Of a DNA stretch of 9,986 nucleotides, positions 6,019 through 9,986 are shown piece by piece. The notes under the pieces were generated by a model. It was given only the letters and a program-made list of their open reading frames with translations, was not told where the DNA came from and made no database searches. How positions within the stretch are numbered: position 1 is the first letter of the stretch; every line of letters starts with the position of its first letter. Position numbers and translations under genes: made by a program. The DNA is from Anaerolineales bacterium (GTDB lineage Bacteria > Chloroflexota > Anaerolineae > Anaerolineales > E44-bin32): positions 1 to 9,986 of the forward strand of contig WVZH01000212.1 of the NCBI GenBank assembly GCA_011772595.1. The letters run 5' to 3'.

Positions 6019-7470
6019 ATGAAGCACCCTCAAACAAACCTCACTTCGCTCATCGGACCTTACTACCGTGGAATGACAGATGACCAGTGCCGCATCATGC
6101 ATCGTGCCAGTCTGGATGTACTCGAACGTACAGGTGTCCTCGTAAATTATCAACCGGTTCTTGATTTATTGAAAAAAGCTGGCTGCCTGGTGCAAGACAA
6201 TCATGTCCGCTTCCCTTCCCATCTCGTAGAGTGGGCGTTGCGCACTGCTCCAAGCCGCATCACGCTCTATGATCGTAAAGGGGAGCCGGTAATGCCTCTT
6301 GGGGATCGCATCTCTACTTTCGGCACGGGATCCGACTGCCTGCATATTCTGGATCACCGCACGGGTGAGAGGCGCAAAGCGGTGCTCCAGGACGTCGTCG
6401 ATGGCATCCGCGTATCCGATGCTATGCCACATGTTGATTTCATCATGTCGATGTTTCTTCCCAGTGATGTACCTGTTGCCGGGGACGTGCGGCAGATGGA
6501 GGTGATGCTGACCTACAGCGACAAGCCCATTTGCTTCGTTACATACGAATGGGAAGGGACATCCGAAATCATCGAGATGGCTGAGGTTGCGATGGGCGGC
6601 GCGGAAATTTTACGCATCAACCCATCCGTTATCTGTTATCTCAATCCGACCTCCTCGTTTGTGCACAACGAAGCAGCGTTGCATAAACTCGTTTACTGTG
6701 CTGAAAAACGACTGCCCGTCATATACTTGCCCGATCTGCTACGCGGGATGACTGGCCCGATGACCCGTGAAGGCGCAATGGTCTGTCACAATGCAGGCGT
6801 ATTGGTTGGTCTGGTCACTTCTCAGTTGGTCAACGAGGGAGCCCCCATAATAATCAGTAGCGCAAGACCATCCCACCTGGATATGAAAACGATGGTAGCT
6901 CCATATGCGACCGGCCCGGGTGGTTTCGGCGGCATCGGCATCAATCATTACTACAACCTGCCGCTCTTTTCCACCGGCGGTGCGAGCGATTCGAAGCTGC
7001 TGGACGAGCAGGCCATATTTGAAGGCACGCTGACCTTGTATGGGTCAATGTTGGCCGGAGGCAATATGATCCATGATATGGGCTACATGGAATCGGGATT
7101 GATGGGCTCGCTGGAACTGGTGGTGATTCAAGACGAGATTGTGTCCATCATCAAAGCCGGCAGTATGAAAGGGTTGGAGTTTAACGAAGAGAATCTGGCC
7201 CTGGACCTAGTCCACAAGCATGCGTTGAGTGGGGATTTCATTGGGACCGATCATACCTTGCGCCACGTTCGTGAGGGATGGGAACCGCGCCTGATCGACC
7301 GGCAAAACTATGAGGACTGGATAGCGAGTGGCGGGACGTCAATGCGTGAGCGGGCCAGGGCGAAGATCGAAGAAATCCTGGCCGAGGAGCCGAAGCACGT
7401 ATTGCCGGCCGATGTTGAGAAGAAGATCAAGGCGATCGCGGACAAGGCAGTGGCTGGCCAGACAAAGTGA
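6019..7470 (+). CDS. MttB-superfamily methyltransferase (trimethylamine methyltransferase family, non-pyrrolysine type)
   Basis: Members transfer a methyl group from a quaternary or tertiary amine to the cobalt of a small corrinoid protein. Characterised non-pyrrolysine members use glycine betaine (MtgB), proline betaine (MtpB), carnitine (MtcB) or gamma-butyrobetaine (MtyB). From the ATG at 6019 the protein has 483 residues, the usual size for this TIM-barrel family. The opening YYRGMTDDQCRIMHRASLDV (15-34) with LERTGVLV after it is typical. The conserved C-terminal barrel block STGGASDSKLLDEQAIFEG (318-336) is followed by GGNMIHDMGYMESGLMGSLE (347-366). The frame has no internal amber codon, and a Lys (K326) stands in the block where, as I recall, pyrrolysine lies in archaeal MttB. 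The ATG at 6004 has its AAAGG directly adjacent, whereas 6019 has TGGAGA at 6005-6010, eight bases upstream. No corrinoid protein or reductive activator is in the window. The gene is flanked closely by the PLP enzyme and the ATPase, so it is probably co-transcribed. The substrate is unknown. Confidence 0.92.
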   Translation: MKHPQTNLTSLIGPYYRGMTDDQCRIMHRASLDVLERTGVLVNYQPVLDLLKKAGCLVQDNHVRFPSHLVEWALRTAPSRITLYDRKGEPVMPLGDRISTFGTGSDCLHILDHRTGERRKAVLQDVVDGIRVSDAMPHVDFIMSMFLPSDVPVAGDVRQMEVMLTYSDKPICFVTYEWEGTSEIIEMAEVAMGGAEILRINPSVICYLNPTSSFVHNEAALHKLVYCAEKRLPVIYLPDLLRGMTGPMTREGAMVCHNAGVLVGLVTSQLVNEGAPIIISSARPSHLDMKTMVAPYATGPGGFGGIGINHYYNLPLFSTGGASDSKLLDEQAIFEGTLTLYGSMLAGGNMIHDMGYMESGLMGSLELVVIQDEIVSIIKAGSMKGLEFNEENLALDLVHKHALSGDFIGTDHTLRHVREGWEPRLIDRQNYEDWIASGGTSMRERARAKIEEILAEEPKHVLPADVEKKIKAIADKAVAGQTK

Positions 7471-7473
7471 GGG

Positions 7474-7481
7474 TAGGAGGT
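7474..7481 (+). promoter_or_regulatory. consensus Shine-Dalgarno that sets the ATPase start
   Basis: TAGGAGGT ends six bases before the ATG at 7488. The longer frame from the GTG at 7467 overlaps the methyltransferase stop and would put this site inside the coding region, so 7488 is preferred. Confidence 0.8.
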
Positions 7482-7487
7482 AGCCGT

Positions 7488-9563
7488 ATGCAACAACCAG
7501 TTCAAGAACCCGTTCTAAAAGTGGAGGACCTGGAAGTCACTTACACAACACGAGCAGGACCCGTCAAAGCTGTGAGGGACGTCTCTTTTGAGATCTGGCC
7601 CGGCGACGCGCTGGGGTTGGTTGGAGAATCTGGTTGCGGCAAGAGCACGCTCGCACTTGCGATTATGAACTATGTGGCTAAAAACGCCGCGGTAACGTGT
7701 GGACGTATCCTGTTTTTCGGTGAAAACATCTGTGAAAAAAGCGGACGGGAATTGGATCATATCCGTGGCAATAAGATAGCAATGGTGTACCAAGATCCCA
7801 TGGCTGCGTTAAACCCCTCGCTTCGGATCGGCCGACAGCTCACCGAGGTTCTGGAAGAACACAAGATGTCGAGGGGCATTGAAGCTATGGCTGAATGTAT
7901 CCGCATGCTGGAACGTGTGCGTATGCCGGACCCACCCGCGATCATGGAGCGCTATCCCCACCAGTTGTCGGGCGGGCAACAGCAGCGAGTTCTGATCGCT
8001 ATGGCGCTACTGGCAAATCCTGCCCTGCTGATCTTGGACGAGCCGACCACCGGTCTGGACGTCACGGTTGAGGCGGGGATACTGGATCTCATCGCCGAAC
8101 TGAAGCACGAGTTTGACTCTACGATTCTCTACATAAGTCACAACCTCGGCGTCGTCAGCAGAGTTGCGGACCGGGTGGCCGTGATGTACGCAGGCGAGCT
8201 GGTCGAACAAGGTTCCGTTCAGGACATCTTTCTGGGTCACCAGCACCCGTATACTGTCGCACTCTTTGGATGTATTCCGAAGATGAGTGCCAGCAGGCAG
8301 ATAAAAATCCTGCAGCCGATCAGGGGGAAGGTACCTTCGCTCCACGAAACACCAAGCGGATGCGTCTTTGAGCCACGTTGTGATCGCGCCCGTGAGCGTT
8401 GCCGCATTGAACACCCTGACATCGTGAGAACCGCTGATGGGCATTTGGCGCGCTGTTTCTATGCTGATAGTCCAGATCCTGCCGAGGTGAAAACCCTCCG
8501 AGCCGAGCTTGCCGAGGCCGATCCCTCACCAAGGGGGGAAGATCTAATCTTAGAGATCGAAGGACTAAAGACCTACTACAAGGCGCAAGAACGGGGATTG
8601 GTTGGATTGACCGGCAGGCGTAAGAAAGGCTTTGTGAAGGCGGTAGACGATGTAAATCTAATGGCGTGGAAAAAATCCACACTTGGTATCGTGGGTGAAT
8701 CCGGATGCGGTAAGACCACACTGGCCAAATGCGTCGCGGGTCTGGTGCCACCCAATGCTGGGAAAATGGACTTCATAGGTATTGATGTAGCACGGGTCGT
8801 CGAACAACGCCCCTTCGAACTGCTTAAAGAGTTACAGATGATTTTCCAGAATCCCGACTCTACGCTTAACCCAAGACGCTCAGTCGGAGAAGCGATCGCA
8901 CGTCCCCTGCGCCTGTTCGGAACCGTACCTTCCTCTGAGATCATGGACGAGGTCTTGCGTCTTTTGGAGGCGGTGAGGTTAGGGGAAGACTATTGTGATC
9001 GCCTGCCAAGACAATTGAGCGGCGGCGAAAGGCAACGCGTGGCTCTCGCCAGGGCCTTCGCCGGCCGGCCAACGCTCGTCCTATGTGACGAGCCGCTATC
9101 CTCGCTCGATGTGTCTGTCCAGGCGGCTGTCTTGAACCTGCTGCTGGAGTTTCAGCAAGAATACGGGACCACGATGCTGTTCATCTCTCACGACTTGAGC
9201 GTTGTGTTTCAGTTGTGTGACAACGTAGCTGTGATGTATCTAGGACAATTCTGCGAGATCGGTCCTACTGAGGCGCTGTTCGCGCCACCCTATCACCCCT
9301 ATACGGAGGCTTTGCTATCCGCCGTGCCCATTCCAGACCCAACAGTGGAGAGGACCAGCATCCGTCTGTCGGGCACAGTCCCGAGCGCGCTCGATCCGCC
9401 CTCAGGCTGCAGGTTCCATACACGCTGCCCACGCAAGATAGGCCCCATATGCGAGCGCGAGTCTCCCCCGTGGCGCGGGATAGCGGAAGGACACCAAATC
9501 TACTGTCACATCGAAATAGAAGAATTGCAAGATGTGGAACCGGTCTTCAGCACTGCGCAGTGA
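7488..9563 (+). CDS. fused two-domain ABC transporter ATPase (DppD-DppF type)
   Basis: This 691-residue protein combines both ATP-hydrolysing subunits of the peptide-type importer, the layout known from GsiA. First half: Walker A GESGCGKS (46-53), Q-loop YQDP (101-104), signature LSGGQ (160-164), Walker B LLILDEP (180-186) and switch His218. Second half: Walker A GESGCGKT (403-410), FQNP (453-456), signature LSGGE (510-514), Walker B LVLCDEP (530-536) and His568. All catalytic residues are intact in both halves. Each half carries the C-terminal oligopeptide-transporter extension with four cysteines: C292, C298, C305, C323 and C641, C647, C655, C673. The first spacing is C-x5-C-x6-C-x17-C and the second C-x5-C-x7-C-x17-C. 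Such cysteines hold an iron-sulfur cluster in a mycobacterial DppD structure. The linker is at about 325-352. It presumably energises the lipoprotein/permease system upstream, although two enzyme genes intervene. It is the only ATPase gene visible in this cluster. Confidence 0.95.
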   Translation: MQQPVQEPVLKVEDLEVTYTTRAGPVKAVRDVSFEIWPGDALGLVGESGCGKSTLALAIMNYVAKNAAVTCGRILFFGENICEKSGRELDHIRGNKIAMVYQDPMAALNPSLRIGRQLTEVLEEHKMSRGIEAMAECIRMLERVRMPDPPAIMERYPHQLSGGQQQRVLIAMALLANPALLILDEPTTGLDVTVEAGILDLIAELKHEFDSTILYISHNLGVVSRVADRVAVMYAGELVEQGSVQDIFLGHQHPYTVALFGCIPKMSASRQIKILQPIRGKVPSLHETPSGCVFEPRCDRARERCRIEHPDIVRTADGHLARCFYADSPDPAEVKTLRAELAEADPSPRGEDLILEIEGLKTYYKAQERGLVGLTGRRKKGFVKAVDDVNLMAWKKSTLGIVGESGCGKTTLAKCVAGLVPPNAGKMDFIGIDVARVVEQRPFELLKELQMIFQNPDSTLNPRRSVGEAIARPLRLFGTVPSSEIMDEVLRLLEAVRLGEDYCDRLPRQLSGGERQRVALARAFAGRPTLVLCDEPLSSLDVSVQAAVLNLLLEFQQEYGTTMLFISHDLSVVFQLCDNVAVMYLGQFCEIGPTEALFAPPYHPYTEALLSAVPIPDPTVERTSIRLSGTVPSALDPPSGCRFHTRCPRKIGPICERESPPWRGIAEGHQIYCHIEIEELQDVEPVFSTAQ

Positions 9564-9672
9564 GTTGTTATGTCAACTGGGGATCGTTGGCTAGAGACAG
9601 GCACAGAGCGCTAAATCTGCGAGGCTACCGGTACACACTTTGGCGCTTGTCCTAATGAGGAATGGAAAACTT

Positions 9673-9986
9673 ATGGACGGGAACGAGCTGGCGGCTCAAT
9701 TCATCCGGGACACATGCTGGAACGACCTACCCGATGCGGTACAGCAAAAGGTCAAGATGTGTTTGGTCGACATCGTCGCTGCCATTGTGGGCGGGGTTTT
9801 GACGCCCATCAGCGACATCGCTGCTGCCTACGCCCCGGTTGTGTGGTCGGGAGACGAGGCGACAATCCTGCTGCACGACACGCACGCGAGCGCTGCTGGA
9901 GCAGCCTTTGCGAACGCCTGCGCAGCCAATGCTCTGGACTGCGATGACGGGGGCGCCTATACACGAGGACATCAAGGTGCGCAGGT
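9673..9986 (+). CDS. MmgE/PrpD family protein, N-terminal part (runs off the window)
   Basis: An open frame from the ATG at 9673 continues to the window edge with no stop, giving 104 complete codons. The translation matches the N-terminus of the MmgE/PrpD family (2-methylcitrate dehydratase, cis-aconitate decarboxylase, iminodisuccinate epimerase). Landmarks are a helix with VKMCLVDIVAAIVGG (27-41) and the conserved helix FANACAANALDCDDGG (79-94), which leads to the motif region Asp91-Asp92 and GHQGA at 99-103. Most members read HPGA there, so the Pro-to-Gln change is a small oddity. Family members dehydrate, decarboxylate or epimerise small di- and tricarboxylates without metal. PrpD itself would fit propionate metabolism, but the DDGG...GH pattern looks more like the functionally unassigned branch. 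TGAGGA at 9656-9661 precedes the start by 11 bases. The 109-base gap from the ATPase gene suggests the same transcript. Confidence 0.88.
   Translation, partial: MDGNELAAQFIRDTCWNDLPDAVQQKVKMCLVDIVAAIVGGVLTPISDIAAAYAPVVWSGDEATILLHDTHASAAGAAFANACAANALDCDDGGAYTRGHQGAQ

Noticed and set aside
6019..7470. Pyrrolysine-containing MttB
   Set aside because: The reading frame has no internal TAG, so no amber-encoded pyrrolysine is possible.
9563..9578. AGTTG/CAACT hairpin after the ATPase gene as a terminator
   Set aside because: Only five pairs with a six-base loop and no T tract; too weak to call.
1..9986. CRISPR arrays, tRNA/rRNA genes, insertion sequences, phage or defence genes
   Set aside because: No spaced direct repeats, RNA-gene motifs, terminal inverted repeats, transposase or integrase motifs were seen; the space is filled by ordinary metabolic and transport genes.

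Overview
The window holds one catabolic/transport gene cluster, all on the + strand: a GntR-type regulator, a complete family-5 (dipeptide/nickel/opine-type) ABC importer, and three metabolic enzymes, the last cut by the window end. The organism is a bacterium. The solute-binding lipoprotein has a VASC lipobox followed by a Pro/Glu/Thr-rich linker built from tandem EPAPPEPT units, a tether style common in Chloroflexota (Anaerolineae-like). MttB-like genes are also abundant in that phylum. The phylum is my inference, not something the window proves.

Layout: (1) 66-794, an FCD-subfamily GntR regulator. (2) 795-952, a leader with a weak hairpin, three Shine-Dalgarno-like motifs and a possible 13-codon ORF. 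(3) 953-2611, solute-binding lipoprotein. (4) 2612-2723, intercistronic region with a long perfect hairpin at 2642-2680. (5) 2724-3668 and 3695-4624, two DppB/DppC-type permeases. (6) 4733-5944, a PLP enzyme of the trans-sulfuration (Cys/Met metabolism) family, preceded by a candidate internal promoter. (7) 6019-7470, a non-pyrrolysine MttB-superfamily methyltransferase. (8) 7488-9563, a two-in-one ABC ATPase (DppD-DppF fusion). (9) 9673 to the window end, the N-terminus of an MmgE/PrpD-family protein.

The transporter is split: its fused ATPase lies behind two enzyme genes. This suggests that uptake and metabolism belong to one co-expressed pathway. The likely scheme, which is inference, is that the regulator senses a small carboxylate-type ligand and the importer brings in a methylated (quaternary ammonium or possibly sulfonium) amino-acid-like compound. 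The MttB-like protein would then remove a methyl group onto a corrinoid protein encoded elsewhere, and the PLP lyase and MmgE/PrpD enzyme would process the carbon skeleton. No known pathway that I recognise has exactly this combination, so the cluster is a reasonable candidate for an undescribed catabolic route.

No tRNA, rRNA, CRISPR array, insertion sequence or attachment site was seen. No gene-free stretch exceeds about 160 bases. For five genes the longest possible reading frame overshoots; the starts given here rest on Shine-Dalgarno placement or family length.
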